In this document: in pieces, positions 1 through 10,943 of the stretch
Position numbering within the stretch: the first letter of the stretch is position 1
How the letters are laid out: each line of letters begins with the position of its first letter
DNA from: Triticum aestivum
Lineage: Eukaryota > Streptophyta > Magnoliopsida > Poales > Poaceae
Reading direction: 5' to 3'
NCBI RefSeq assembly: GCF_018294505.1
Contig: NC_057800.1
Location: 175,595,642-175,659,641 of the forward strand
Length of the DNA stretch: 64,000 nucleotides
Made by a program: the position numbers and the translations under genes
Notes under the pieces: model-generated
What the model saw: only the letters and a program-made list of their open reading frames with translations
Told to the model about the DNA's origin: nothing
The model's database searches: none

Positions 1-2823
1 CCGACGTGGGTGTAGACCACGACCTACCTAAACACTCAAGTCTCTAGTCCAGGTTTATCGCCTATTCGGGTTCCATCCATGAGGAGATCCGGCCGGAGTT
101 TCGCTCACAGCCCCAAACAATGTGAACAGGGTTCCGTGACACCAAACGGGCGCCCGGTATACCCGGCCACGTGCCTACCGCATCACAGCCCACCCCTACG
201 GTCAGCGCTGTCCACGGCCTCCAGCATACTACAAACACCAGAAACTACTTGCAACTCCTGGACAGAGGACAAGGGTGAATAAGAAGTCGAGCGGGGTCAT
301 ATTTCAGGGCCCAATGCATGGTAGTAGCTGAATCATGGATCACAAACACAGAACTCAGTTCCTAAGGACGGCTTCAATGAGACAACCCACCATGTACTCC
401 TACATGGCCTCTCACCGCTACCTTTACCAAATCATGTTCACACACTTAGCTCACACACAGTAGGACATGTTCACACGCCTCTGATTCATCCCCGATGAAT
501 CAGACCTGACTCAACTCTAAGCAGTAGCAGGCATGACAAACAAACATGAATGAGTAGGCACAACAGGGCTCAAACAACTCCTACTCATGCTAGTGGGTTT
601 CATCTATTTACTGTGGCAATGACAGGTCATGCAGAGGATAAAGGGGTTCAGCTACCGCAGCAAGTAACAGATGAATCGTTGTTGTCCCAATGCAGTAAAA
701 GAGAGTAGGAGCGAGAGACTGGGATTTTATCGGAATGAACAAGGGGGTTTTGCTTGCCTGGCACTTCTGAAGATAACATTGAGTCTTCATCAGTGTCAAC
801 GATCACATCATCGGTATCACGTCTATCGAGAGGGGACAAATACCGGCAACACAGAAGGGAACACAATCAATGCAATGCACAATATGATGCATGATCATGA
901 CATGGCAAGATGAATGTGTTTTGAGCTAATGCAACTAGCAACAGATTAAATGAAGTTGGTTTGAATACAAGATTCAAATTCAAACTCCATATGTGATTAT
1001 TTAAATGCCCTTCACTTCATTTGCCCTAAACAGTAGTGATAAGTTGTTCTAACATGCATGAAAATGGTACAGATGGATTCCTTGAATTTTTCTGATAATT
1101 TTTCATATATAAATTATTTAATTTGGAGTTACGGTTAATTTTCTATGAATTTTAGAAGTTTTAGCTATTTTCTGGAATTTCAGAATTAAATTAAATCCAG
1201 AAATGATTTAATTGCGTCAGCCTGACGCCAGCATGACGTCAGCGAGTCAACGACCAGGTCCAGGTCAAATCTGACACGCGGGGTCCACACGTCAGCGGCA
1301 CAGGGGCTAATCCCGCGTTGACTCGGCTTTGACCCGCTACGGGGCCCGTTGTCAGTGTCTGTGGGGGGGTGTTTAGCGTGGTCATTAGTGGCTAATGACA
1401 GCGCCACATCACTGGCCACTGGAGTTCGGCCGGCGGCGACCCGAAACGCGGCGGAAGTTCACCGGGGTTGCGCTACGGGTGGCGGCTGGACGCGCGAAGG
1501 GCACCAGAAGGTAGCCCGTGCCCGTGCGCATCTAGGGGGGCCAACGGGAGGTGCGGGGGTGGCCGGGGTTCGCCGGAATGGAGCCCGAGGCGGCGGCCGG
1601 AGCTCGGGTGGGTGCGGGGTTAGTGCTGCGGCTTGCAAAACAAGCTAGCTGCCACGCTAGCGTTGCTCCACGGGTCGTTGCGAGTGCAACGGACGCACGC
1701 GCGGGGCCATTTGGTCACCGGGGCTTCGCCGGCGACGAGTCCGTGCGGCAGAGCGTCTCGGCTCCGGTAGAGGGGGCGGCTAGAGCTCGAAATCGGACTT
1801 GGGGTTAGGGGGAAACGAAGCAGGGACTCACGGGGATCGTGCAGGGAGGGTCAGCGAGCTCGGGGGCGCGCCGGAGTGGCCGAATTCGACGGAGAACGGC
1901 GCCGGGGCCGAAGCTTGGGGATGATGATGATGGCGGCTGCTCGGGGCCCTTCTGGTCGAGTGAGACGTCGAGGAGGTCGAGGGAGGCACTGCGGAGCTCT
2001 GGGAGGCGTCGGGGAGGCGAGAGGGGGATGGTGGCCGCGGCGAACGGCGTCGGTGGCGACGGCTCCGTTCGGGTCCGAGGTGCGGAGCGAGAGGGAGAGC
2101 AGGAGAAGGGGATGAGCACGGGAGGGAGTTGAGAGAGGCCTGAGGGAGCCGCGTGGCGTCTCCAGGGAGTAGCGGAGGCAAGCAGGGAGGCAGGAGGTGG
2201 CCGAGGCGGCATCGGCGCTCGCCACCGAGCTGCTTCGGTGCGAGGGGAGGAAGAAGACAAAGGGGAGGAGGTGGGCTGGGCCAGCCAGGTGGGGGAGCTG
2301 GGCCGGCTGGGCTGCACGGGTGAGGCCAAGTACTTCCTTCTCTCTCTCTCTTTTATTCCTATTCTGTTTTATATTTTTCTTCTGTTTTTGTTTTATTTAA
2401 TTTATTTTGCCACTGTTTTGAATTTTAAAACTAATTCAAACAATGCCAAAAACTCCTCTGAATATTTTATAGTGCTAGATGGACTTTTCCAAAAGCTTAT
2501 AAAATATTTCAGGGGTATTTAAATTATATTCTAATTATATGAATATAATTCAAATTCAAATAGCTAAAGATTTAAATTCAAAGTCCCAAAAATAAATCCT
2601 TAAAAATGTTCAATATTTTGGTTGGGACCAGAACCCTTACCAAAATTATCAAACATTTATGAAGAGCCCTTTTTGAGCAATGAATGAGATTTCTAGGGTT
2701 TTTGCCCCTCTTTTATTTAGGGTTTTGAGGCTTCCAATATTCCTCAATTCAAGTTTCAAAAATATAGACATGATGCACACATGAAGCTAACCTAGAGCAA
2801 TGCCTGAAGCTAGGGATGTGACA
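1..2823 (-). mobile_element. Partial LTR (possibly plus internal sequence) of a gypsy retrotransposon, minus strand
   Basis: Read on the minus strand the segment begins at 2823 with TGTCACATCCCTAGC, the same kind of start (TGTAACATCCC) as the LTRs of the chromodomain element at 13526-23748. Its layout also matches those LTRs: an AT-rich stretch (about 2823-2350), a very GC-rich stretch (about 2330-1250), then mixed sequence. A short TC run lies at about 2337-2352. At 2823/2824 the sequence changes abruptly into the repeat modules of the CACTA element, which are cut in mid-unit, so this is an insertion boundary. The other LTR end, the TSD partner and any gag-pol lie outside the window. Small open frames in the GC-rich part are composition-driven. 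Sure of the boundary, less sure of the lineage. Confidence 0.6.
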
Positions 2824-5800
2824 GTTGGCCAGTCCCTCCCTCTATTCCCCCACATGTCCTGTTATTCTCCGGCGACGTCAGCCCCAACACACACCCGCGT
2901 CGAACTAGTCAACCATCGTACTCCCCTCCGCCTACGACTGGACCGGCGCATCTTCAACGGCTCCTGTTTGTTTCGTCCGGGGCCTCGCCATCGTCCTCCG
3001 CCTTGCGGCCTTGGTTCGCTCGCCGTGCGTGGTGCGCCACTGTCTTGCGCTGTCAATGTCGTCAACAACCTAGAGGAACAAGGAGATGACTCTACGTGGA
3101 GAGGATGACAGTAGGGACCCACCAGCGTCATGGCAGTACGCAAGCAAGTGCCTGTATAGTACAAGCCCAAAAATATGGTTCCTCCTAATGGTTGGACATC
3201 TGGGGCTCACGCCATTGTCAACGTAGTTAATAAACGAGAGAATTACACTACGAGCGGCTGACACCAGGGACCCAGCAAGTCGCGCAGTTTTTTTGAGGAA
3301 CAAGAAGTTGTTATTTATACTAGTTTTAGCAACGGATCAGGGTAACAACGGGGCTGTGCGGGGGCTGTGGCCCGTCTAGCCAGGGTTTTATTTATGTTTA
3401 CCATATCATGAGCCCAGCTGTGTTTTTTCTAGCTGAAAATGGCTAGCCTAGTTCTATTTTTTTAAAGAAATACCCAAACAAGGCCTACTTGCTTTATCGG
3501 CCCTGCTGGGTTGCAAATCTTTCAAGATGAGGATAGTTACATTCGGTTTGCCCAAAATGGGCTGTACATTTTTAAAACACATCAAACCGGGAATTAGTTT
3601 CAATTTTTTCATTACAAGATCTTAAATTCCATTGATTTTTATGCGTGGACAATTATTTGGATTTTATATTTATATAAATTATTTTCAAAATAGTTTGAAT
3701 GTGAATCGATATTTCTGGATTAAAAACAGTTGACCGCACCAAAATATGCAAAATTTCGTATACTTTTTAACCGTGGCCACAATATGGGGTGTAATGCTAA
3801 CAAAAAGAAGATGGGCTCCAAAAAAATTCTTAAGAATTAGCAAATGGGCTGTACATTATTAGAAATAATGGCAGATGGGTTGTATGTTGTTTTCCACAGA
3901 TTTGAGGCTGACTTGTGCGCCTACTATAGGTTGACGCATATGCTTTCATAAAAAAAGGTTGACGCACACGCAACGCCCTGTCAACTTAGTCAACACACGA
4001 GAGCAGTGACTATTGGATGTCCATCCAACGGCTGTCGTGCTTCTTCAATCTCTGCTCTTCATGCTCCAGCCGCTCAAACAAGCACCGGCGGGACTGCCTG
4101 CTCCCTCCTCCCGCGGCCGCCTATGCTGCCGCGCAGGCCTCACGGCCCCACCGTACTCCCATTGCTGGCCTAGCCATCCCTCTACTCACCCACACATGCT
4201 ATTATTCTCTGGCGACGGCAAACGAACCAGTAAACCCTCGTACTCCTCCGTGTGGGAAACAACTGTCGAGTATTCCCTGGCTCCGTGTCGTTCCCTTCCT
4301 AGGCCTCGCTGTCGTCCACTGCCCTGGTGCTCTCGGTGCGGCCTGGTCAACATGGTCAATGAACGACATCCATCGGAAGTGGACTGTACATGGAGAGGCT
4401 GACAGCTCGGTCCACGGCCGCACGCAAGGAAATGCCTCCTTATTACGCGCAAAATAATGATTCCTCCACCTGACAGCTAGGACCCACAGGAAGGGCCTGT
4501 GTATTTCATGAAAAAAATGTTCCCCCCGCTGACAGGTCGGACCCACCAGCTATATCTTCGCACGCAAAGAAGTGCCTCCTTATTATGCCCAAAAAAATGA
4601 ATACCCCCCTGCTAGCTGGGACCCACCATATTGTTGGGCTGACTTGTGGGCCTACTAAGTTGACGAGGACGGAGGGCTTTGTCAACTTAGTCAATACTCC
4701 AGTGACCGTATGATGTCCATCCAACGGCCATAGTGCTTCTTCAACCTCTGGTCTTCTTGCTCCAGCTGCCCAAAGCAGCGCCGGTCGTGCCACCTGCTCC
4801 TGCCTCCCGTGGCCGGCTGTGCTACCGCGGAGGCCTCACCGCCCCCATACTACTCCCACCATTGGCCAGGCCATCCCTCCACTCACCCACACCCCCTGTT
4901 ATTCTGCGGCGATGGCAGCCGAACCAGTGAACGCTCGTACTCCTCTCTGCGTGGGCATCCACTGCCGCGTCTTGCCCGGCTCCGCGTCGTCCCCTTCTTA
5001 GGCCTCGCCGTCGTCCACCGCCGTGGTGCTCTCGGTGCGGTGTGGTCAATGTGGTCAACGACCGACTTCCATCGGAAGAGTATTGTATGTGGAGAGGCTG
5101 ACAGCTGGGTCCACGGCAGCCGCAAGGAAGTGCCTCCTTATTACGCGGAAAATAATTATTCCTCCACCTGACAACGGGGACCCACCGGACGGGCCACCAG
5201 TATTTTGCGAAAAAAATCGTTTCCCCCTGACTGCTGGGACCCACCGGACGGGCCACCGTATTTCGTGAAAAAAAATGTTCCCCCCGCTGTCAGCTCGGAC
5301 CCACTAGAATTGCCTCCTTATTATGCACAAAAAAATGAATACTCCCCCGGCTAGGTGGGACCCACCTTGGTGGGAGGCTGATTTGTGGGCCTACTAAGTT
5401 GACGGGGACGAAGGGCTTTGTCAACTTAGTCAATATGAACGATTCTAGCTTCAGTGACTGTACGATGTCCATCCAACGGCCGTAGTGCTTCTTCAACCTC
5501 TGGTCTTCTTGCTCTAGCCGCCCAAAGCAGCGCCGGTCGTGCCGCATGCTCCTGCCTCCCGTGGCCGGCTGTGTTGCCGCAGAAGCCTCACCGCCCCCTA
5601 CTATTCCCACCGCTGGCCAGGCCCTGCGGCGACGGCAGCCACACACCACAGCCGAACCAGTGAACCCTCGTACTCCTCTCCGCGCGGGCTTCCACTGCCG
5701 CGTCTTCCCCGGCTCCGCGTCGTCCCCTTCCTAGGCCTCGTCGTCGTCCACCGTCGTGGTGCTCTCCGTGCGGCGTGGTCAACGTGGTCAAGGAACGACT

Positions 5801-7060
5801 TCCATCGGAAGAGTACTATACGTGGAGAGGCTGACAGCTGGGTCCATGGCCACAGCCTAGTTTTTTTGTGATTTGCCAAGTAAGTCGCTTTGTCAGGCCT
5901 GTTGGGCTGCAAATCTTTCAAGACGAGGAGAGCTTTCATTCGGCTGGCCGAGAAAATGGCCCATCAGTAATGAGAAATGGGCCATACATTTTTAAAACAC
6001 AGCAAACCGACAATTAGTTTCAAATATCTTTTTTTTCATTTCAAGATTTTAAATTACATTAATTTTTATGTGTGGAGAATTTGTTGGATTTTATATTGAT
6101 ATACATTTATTTTTAAAATCAGTTTGAATGTGAGTCGAAATTTCGGGATTAAAAACAGTTCAGACCACACCGAAATATGCAAAAATTCGTATAATTTTTT
6201 AACCGTGGCCACAATATGGGTTGTAATGCTAACAAAAAGAATATGGGCTCCAAAAAAACCTTAAGAATTAGCAAATGGGTTGTAAATTATTAGAAATAAT
6301 GGCAGATGGGCTGTATGCTGTTTTCCACAGATTTGAGGCTTTCCTAAAAAAAGGTTGACGCACAAGCACCGACTGTTGGATGTCCATCCAACGGCCGTCG
6401 TGCTTCTTCAATCTCTGCTCTTCCTGCTCCAACCGCTCAAACAAGCACCAGCGGGACTGCCTGCTCCCTCCTCCCCGCGGCCGGCTGTGCTGCCGCGCTG
6501 GCCTCACCGCCCACCATACTCCCACGCTGGCCTAGCCATCCCTCTACTCGCCCACACCTGTTGTTATTCTCCGGCGACGGCAGACGAACCAGTAAACCCT
6601 CGTACAGTCGTACTCCCCTCCGCGTGGGAAACAACTGCCGAGTCTTCCCTGCCTCCGTGTCGTCCCCTTCCTAGGCCTCGTCGTCGTCCACCGCCGTGGT
6701 GCTCTCGGCGCGGCATGGTCAATATGGTCAACGACTGACTTCCATCGGAAGAGTACTGTGCATGGAGACACTGACAGCTGGGTCCACGGCCGCAGCAAGG
6801 AAGTGCCTCCTTATTACGCGCAAAATAATTATTCCTCCACTTGACAGCGGGGACCCACCAGACGGGCCACCGTATTTCGTGAAAAAAAACGTTTCCCCTG
6901 ACTGCTGGGACCCACCAGCTACACCTTCGCATGCAAGGAAGTGCGTCCGGGCAAAAAAAATGATTCACCCCCCTGACAGCTGGGACCCACCAGCTACATC
7001 TTCGCACGGAAGGAAGTGCTGGACAGTCGGGACCCACCTGGTCGAAGCGTACGTAGCGTT
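2824..7060. repeat. Reiterated GC-rich modules with two AT-rich spacers
   Basis: Five related GC-rich modules are visible: a truncated one at 2824-3190, then about 4013-4620, 4714-5370, 5455-5870 and 6376-7050. Shared landmarks are TGTCCATCCAACGGC near the start, CTTCTTCAA, TTATTCTCCGGCGACGGC, GGTCAACGTGGTCAA, TCCATCGGAAG and repeated GACAGCTGGGACCCACC blocks. Two copies of an AT-rich spacer (about 3490-3960 and 5890-6345) share long blocks such as TTTTTAACCGTGGCCACAAT and GGCAGATGGG. Spacer plus module therefore recurs at about 2.4 kb. Open frames here are parallel copies of one low-complexity sequence in several frames and are not accepted as genes. Confidence 0.8.
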
Positions 7061-7298
7061 GTCATTCTGGTCGCGAACGTGTACGTACATATATACTTGT
7101 GGATGTAGAAGCACGCACGTGTCATAGTAGAGGTGCGGACGTAGTATGTACACGTACGTACAACGACCAGGGTGCAAGAAAGAAAATACGGCCACGTATG
7201 TGTACATACGGGCGGGGTCTCGAACGCCTACTCGCACATACATACAGCGAGGGCTCGTTGACACGGCTGGGTCAGAACGGAGAAATAGCGTCATCGTC

Positions 7299-7390
7299 AT
7301 GTTCATGGGGGAGGCAACGGAATGCGTCATGTTCATGGGGAGGCAACGGAATGCGTCGTGTTCATCGGGAGGCAACGGAACGCGTGGGAG
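7299..7390. repeat. About 30-bp tandem repeat, three copies
   Basis: The unit TGTTCATGGGGAGGCAACGG followed by AATGCGTC recurs at about 7300, 7330 and 7358 with small differences. It lies inside CACTA 1 just left of the 71-bp arrays. Confidence 0.8.
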
Positions 7391-7509
7391 CCAACCGACT
7401 GGGTCGGAACGGAATGCATGGTCATGTTCATCGGGAGGGCTTGGATGGAACAGGCGATGGAAACGAGGCCTGGCATACCGCAGAACGGAGGAAAAGGCCT
7501 TGTGTTCGA

Positions 7510-7755
7510 CCGGCCACGTTCGAAACGGGATCCTGTTCAGCGGACCTACTACGGTTGAAATGGGGGTCCTGTTGATCGAGAGGGGTGTGGCGTACCGCAA
7601 AACAGACGAAACGGACCCCCTACGGTCGAAACGGGGGTCCTATTGATCGGGAGGGGTGTGGCGTACCGCAAAACGGACGAAACGGACCTCCTACGGTCGA
7701 AAGGGGGGTCCTGTTTATCGGGAGGGGTGTGGCGTACCGCAAAACGGGACTCCAT
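7510..7755. repeat. 71-bp tandem repeat, about three and a half copies
   Basis: The landmark AGGGGTGTGGCGTACCGC starts at 7581, 7652 and 7723, a spacing of exactly 71 bases. Each unit also holds CTACGGTCGAAACGGGGGTC. The copies differ by a few substitutions. Direct tandem orientation with no non-repeat spacers rules out a CRISPR array. Confidence 0.9.
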
Positions 7756-7779
7756 GGGATAGTGTTCATCTCCACCGTC

Positions 7780-8100
7780 GACCTTCTCCAGCCTCCACGG
7801 GCTACCATCGACCTCCTCCAGCCTCCATGGGCTCCTGTTCATCCAGCCTCCACCGCGCGCTACTCCACCGGCTACTGTTCAACCACCCCTCCGCGGGCAC
7901 CCCTCCATCGTCTACTGTTCATCCAGCCCTCCACTCCACGGGGTCCTGTTCAACCACCCCTCCACGGGCACCCCTCCACCATCTACTGTTCATCCAGCCC
8001 TCCACACCACGGGGTCCTGTTCATCCAGAGGCAACGCCACCGCTCACTGTTCATCCAACGCCCCCCCCCCGCAACGCTCACTGTTCATCCCAGAGCCAGC
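7780..8100. repeat. Second tandem array with 71-bp spacing, pyrimidine-rich
   Basis: TCTACTGTTCATCCAGCCCT starts at 7911 and again at 7982, 71 bases apart, with partial units on both sides (GCTACTGTTCAACC at about 7871). Blocks of CCCCTCC with CACGGGCACCCCTCCA recur between them. A run of ten C lies at 8061-8070. The sequence is unlike the first array although the spacing is the same. Long open frames here come from the repeat composition. Confidence 0.75.
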
Positions 8101-8124
8101 ATCGACCAGCTTTAGTTAGCAGCA

Positions 8125-8275
8125 GTAGCGAAGGAATCGCTCGATCGGGTTCAGTTAACAGCCATCGATCGATCGCTCGGGTTCAGTAACGCGTAGCCTA
8201 CAGTGCAATCGCTCGGGTTCAGTTAGAGCCCAACGCCTCGCTTGGGTTCAGTTAGAGCCAACGCCTCGCGCGCAC
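8125..8275. repeat. Short degenerate repeats of CGCTCGGGTTCAGTTA
   Basis: The motif CGCTCGGGTTCAGTTA or close variants occurs about five times with irregular spacing (about 8140, 8175, 8210, 8232 and 8250), some followed by GAGCCCAACGCCTCGC. It sits between the 71-bp arrays and the terminal part of CACTA 1. Confidence 0.7.
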
Positions 8276-8369
8276 ACGCGTACGTGTATGAGAGAAACGC
8301 GCATCGCTCGGCCCCCGACCTCCCACCGTAACCGGGAACTCCCCGAAATTTTCCTCGCCCTCGCTTCTA

Positions 8370-8603
8370 CCACGGTTTTTTTCGTCATGGATGGCCCAAA
8401 GAATGTCATGCAGCTGCGTCTCCGGCCTGCCCAGGACGAAAAGCCCATTTTCTGTCATGATTTTTTGTCATAGAAGTAGGAGCCCACCACATCTATGATG
8501 ATACCGGGTTTTGTCACAATTATCGTCATAGAAGTGTCATATGTATGACAGATTTTTTTTCGTTCGGACCAAAATGTCACGAATGTGTCTTTTTCTTGTA
8601 GTG
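8370..8603. repeat. Terminal region and inverted-repeat end of CACTA 1
   Basis: The last 230 bases contain several short GTCATGGA, GTCATAGAAGTGTCAT and TGTATGACAG motifs and finish with the terminus ...TTCTTGTAGTG at 8603. Similar GTCATGGAAGTG-type motifs and a TTTTTGTAGTG end occur at 46620-46828, so both ends belong to the same clade of CACTA elements. Such subterminal motifs are normally bound by the element's own DNA-binding protein; that role is inferred from the superfamily. Confidence 0.85.
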
Positions 8604-9585
8604 CAAGGAGATTATATCTGGAACCATGCATGAACTGAGGTAGCTTGCATATTTTTTTAATATATACTTGTGTACAATATATATTCAAATGTACCCCCTC
8701 CATTCCAAAATAATCGTAGTTTTAGGTTTTTCAAGAGTAAAGATTTGTGAAGTTTGACAAATCCTGAAAGTTCAGTTCAAGATAACCGAAAATGTTAATG
8801 CTTCTGTTCCCAAATATTGAACTAAGCGCCAAATAAGCCTCTGGTCACCGGAAACCGCGTGATACTAATGTTTGGTGGTAAGAAATTACTGTCCTAACTC
8901 TGGCCCGTGTAGCCTATTGGCCCGATGTCCAAAGGTCTAAACCGGGGTAGGTTTGTAAGTTCACCAAGACGCCAGTCTCAACCGCCTTTGAGAAGCATTC
9001 ATACGCCGTGGGCGCCTAAACACCCATGCGCTCGGCCGAAATCTATCCCGCCCACCATTTGGGACACCTGAGATTACTGTCCTACCCCCAACCTGCAATA
9101 TGTCCAAAATTTTAGATGGGGGCAAAGTTTGCAACTTTCCCCAAATTTCAAACAAGCGTGTCCCAAACCGAAACATTGTTCCCCCCTTAGTTCCCCCTCC
9201 CTCCGTGGGCACCAAAACGTCCTCCCCACCAGCCGCGAAACCCCAGCCTCCTCCGTCCTCCATCCCATCGCGCCCAATCCACAACCGCCCTCCTCCATCA
9301 CGCCGGAGCCGGTACCCCGATGTTGTTGTCCAACGTAATGGCAACCGCAACGCCCTTAAGGACTTACCAGTTAAAGCCGAGGCAGAGCTGCCTCCATGAC
9401 TTCGACACCGACGTGCACCATACCAGAACCACTTCGACAACGCCGTCCTGCGCCTCATCGCTATCGCTCCACTGTCGCAACCATCCACCGCACCGGAGCT
9501 GTTCCCGCTACGCCGCGTTCGCCGCCTCGGATCTGGTTCCTCGCCGCTGACAGACGGCCACCGCACCACACACAACAACTTGGCC
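8604..9585. other. Non-coding flank ahead of the CACTA gene
   Basis: This stretch holds the Stowaway-like remnant at about 8690 and otherwise moderately AT-rich sequence, becoming CT- and CCG-rich from about 9170, as in the promoter and 5' leader of grass genes. Minus-strand open frames at 8961-9674 have no recognisable domain and overlap the presumed leader. I see no CACTA left end here. Confidence 0.4.
8690..8780. mobile_element. Possible truncated Stowaway-like MITE
   Basis: TACCCCCTCCATTCCAAAAT resembles the end of Stowaway or mariner MITEs common in Triticeae (TACTCCCTCCGTTCCAAAAT type), including the flanking TA. I do not see the matching inverted end within a few hundred bases, so it is at most a truncated copy. 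Confidence 0.35.
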
Positions 9586-9694
9586 ATGGGTTCGTCCAAG
9601 GCTCCATCGTCCTCCACAACTTCTCTTTTCCAGCGAACCACAAGAAGATCGTTGGAAAAACAGAAGGAGGACACAACACTGCCAGCAGAAAGAG
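9586..9694 (+). CDS. Candidate first coding exon of the CACTA 2 gene
   Basis: An ATG at 9586 opens 36 codons (start MGSSKAPSSST, basic and serine-rich) ending at a candidate donor AGAG|GTACTC at 9694. The exon leaves phase 1, and the next exon (acceptor TTTCAG|ACTC at 10485) enters in the matching phase: the junction codon becomes GAC and the frame stays open. The preceding GC-rich, CT-rich leader is as expected for a 5' region. There is no domain to confirm it, and the donor context is only moderate. Length and composition would suit the N-terminus of a TNP1-like DNA-binding protein; that is inference. Confidence 0.4.
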
Positions 9695-10485
9695 GTACTC
9701 CTCTTCCCTTATTTGTGCAAATCTTACGTCTCTGCTCACACCGTATTTATCCCACGAAAGAAACTAGTTGAGCGCTTCTTACTACGGCTTCTTCGTGATA
9801 CTAAATGCACAAGATTTCCTCCCATTTACTATTTCACCTTTGCTAGAGGTCAGTAGCCCGCCTGGATTTCAATTCAGTGTCAGTCGAACCGCAATTAAAA
9901 GAAGTAGCACCCGCTTAGGCGCGTGGAGGACCTAGTCCGCCTGTTCGTCAGGGAACCAGCGCATCGGTGTCTATCATAGGGGTGTGGGGCGCAAGAGCTG
10001 CTTGCACCCAATCTAGAGGTCGGCGGGGCTTGAAGGGATGGCCGAGGGGTGGTGCCAAGCACGGCGGTGCGGTGAGGTCGAGGGGAGGCGGAGGCAGGAG
10101 ACTGGGCTGGTGGTTGCTGGCGTTTCGAGGAAGATCATAACACTGACTGGCTAGAGGTAGATGAAGGCGATCTGCCTGTTCTTTGTACATCGGACGGTGC
10201 AGAAAAAATGGACTGACCTATTTGTTTTCAGTCGACTGTTATTTTCAGAGGACCCCACCTTGTGGTGTGCTGAAGGAGCATCTGCATTTCCCAGCCATCC
10301 CTGTGCTCATATTTCAAAATCCTAGATTCTAGTAATTTCGTGTGCCATGCATGTTGTAGAGCTATCATACGTCTCTCGTCATTTATTTCTCACCGACTTG
10401 CTATCTGCTACCTTTACACTGTACTACTTGTGCACACACTTCACTCATACTCACACTATTGTTTTTTTATGCATGGGTATTTCAG
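9695..10485 (+). other. Candidate intron 1 of the CACTA 2 gene
   Basis: The 791 bases between GTACTC and a T-rich tract ending TTTCAG show no other feature. The last 150 bases include TTGTTTTTTTATGC, a plausible polypyrimidine tract. Confidence 0.35.
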
Positions 10486-10658
10486 ACTCTGACGCGGTGT
10501 TGATGAATACAAAAAATAAAAGACAGAAGTCGCTACAGTGTAATTTGAAGATAAGCACTAAGCGTGTCAGCGCTCTAAAGGGTGCAGTGTCAGCAGATGG
10601 AGACAGTAAACGTAGCTCTGCAGTTGATGATCTCAATTGCCACACACAACCATCCCAG
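10486..10658 (+). CDS. CACTA 2 gene exon: first copy of the amplified module type
   Basis: 173 bases, open, entering in phase 1 and leaving in phase 0 at CCATCCCAG|GTGCTTGC. It codes a basic stretch (KNKRQKSLQ) and ends TQPSQ. The donor and the start of the following intron (GTGCTTGCTYTAACTT) are the signature repeated at every later module. It belongs to the same plus-strand gene that ends in the Ptta/En/Spm-type domain at 35-37 kb. Confidence 0.6.
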
Positions 10659-10882
10659 GTGCTTGCTTTAACTTCGGGCTATCAAATGTGGTTGCATGTT
10701 GCATATCGTGTCTAGCTTGTATTGCTTCCAATTTGGTTAATTTGCATCTGCTTACTTTACACATTATACCTTTGATAATGACATGCCTTCCTGTTTTTGA
10801 TACATAGTACATATGTCTATTAACCATGTTTGTACATCAAACTAATGCTCTTTTTTATCCCTCATCAATCACTTATGATGAG

Positions 10883-10943
10883 ACAGTCACCCAGTGGGTT
10901 ACTATGAGACGCGCTACTCATTTAAAGAGTGCAGTGTCATCCT
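10883..10943 (+). pseudogene. CACTA 2 gene exon, 5' half, split by Fatima-like copy 1
   Basis: After the acceptor TTATGATGAG the frame ACA GTC ACC CAG TGG GTT runs open to ...TCATCCT, where the LTR starts at 10944. Its 3' half is at 30026-30120. With one copy of the TSD atcct removed, the two halves total 156 bases (52 codons, phase 0 to 0) and the frame is open across the join. A paralogous unsplit copy at 31013-31169 has the same order of sequence across the junction. Confidence 0.7.
10939..10943. other. TSD atcct, left copy, of Fatima-like copy 1
   Basis: The five bases atcct immediately before the LTR (10939-10943) are repeated exactly at 30021-30025 after the second LTR. Confidence 0.9.

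Larger units (their letters stand above)
2824..8603. mobile_element. CACTA transposon 1, right-hand part
   Basis: The right boundary reads ...TGTCTTTTTCTTGTAGTG at 8603, the reverse complement of a CACTACAAGAAAAAGACACA terminus, so this is a CACTA (En/Spm) end. The inner side is built from reiterated GC-rich modules, two copies of an AT-rich spacer, and several short tandem arrays, typical of the subterminal regions of these elements. I find no transposase domain, so what is visible would be non-autonomous. The left end is missing: a gypsy LTR interrupts the first module at 2823. The three bases after the end are caa (8604-8606), but the partner TSD is not visible. The downstream sequence belongs to CACTA 2, so this element was probably inserted in that one. 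Confidence 0.7.

Noticed and set aside
1186..2400. Several overlapping open frames of 70-170 codons on both strands
   Set aside because: GC-rich LTR sequence; frames overlap in all phases, with proline/arginine/serine composition and no domain.
3246..3256. CACTACGAGC as a possible left CACTA end
   Set aside because: Only the first six or so bases fit; the following sequence does not match the terminus at 8603 or 46828.
4013..5871. Parallel open frames of 100-146 codons
   Set aside because: The same low-complexity modules repeated; equivalent frames exist on both strands and are not conserved in phase between modules.
7510..8100. CRISPR-like array
   Set aside because: Eukaryotic DNA; units are head-to-tail with no unique spacers of constant length.
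7099..8189. Open frames up to 211 codons on both strands
   Set aside because: They lie in tandem arrays whose unit (71 bases) is not a multiple of three, so the translation changes between units; no domain.
8961..9674. Minus-strand open frame of 237 codons
   Set aside because: No domain; it overlaps the leader and candidate first exon of the plus-strand gene and looks composition-driven.
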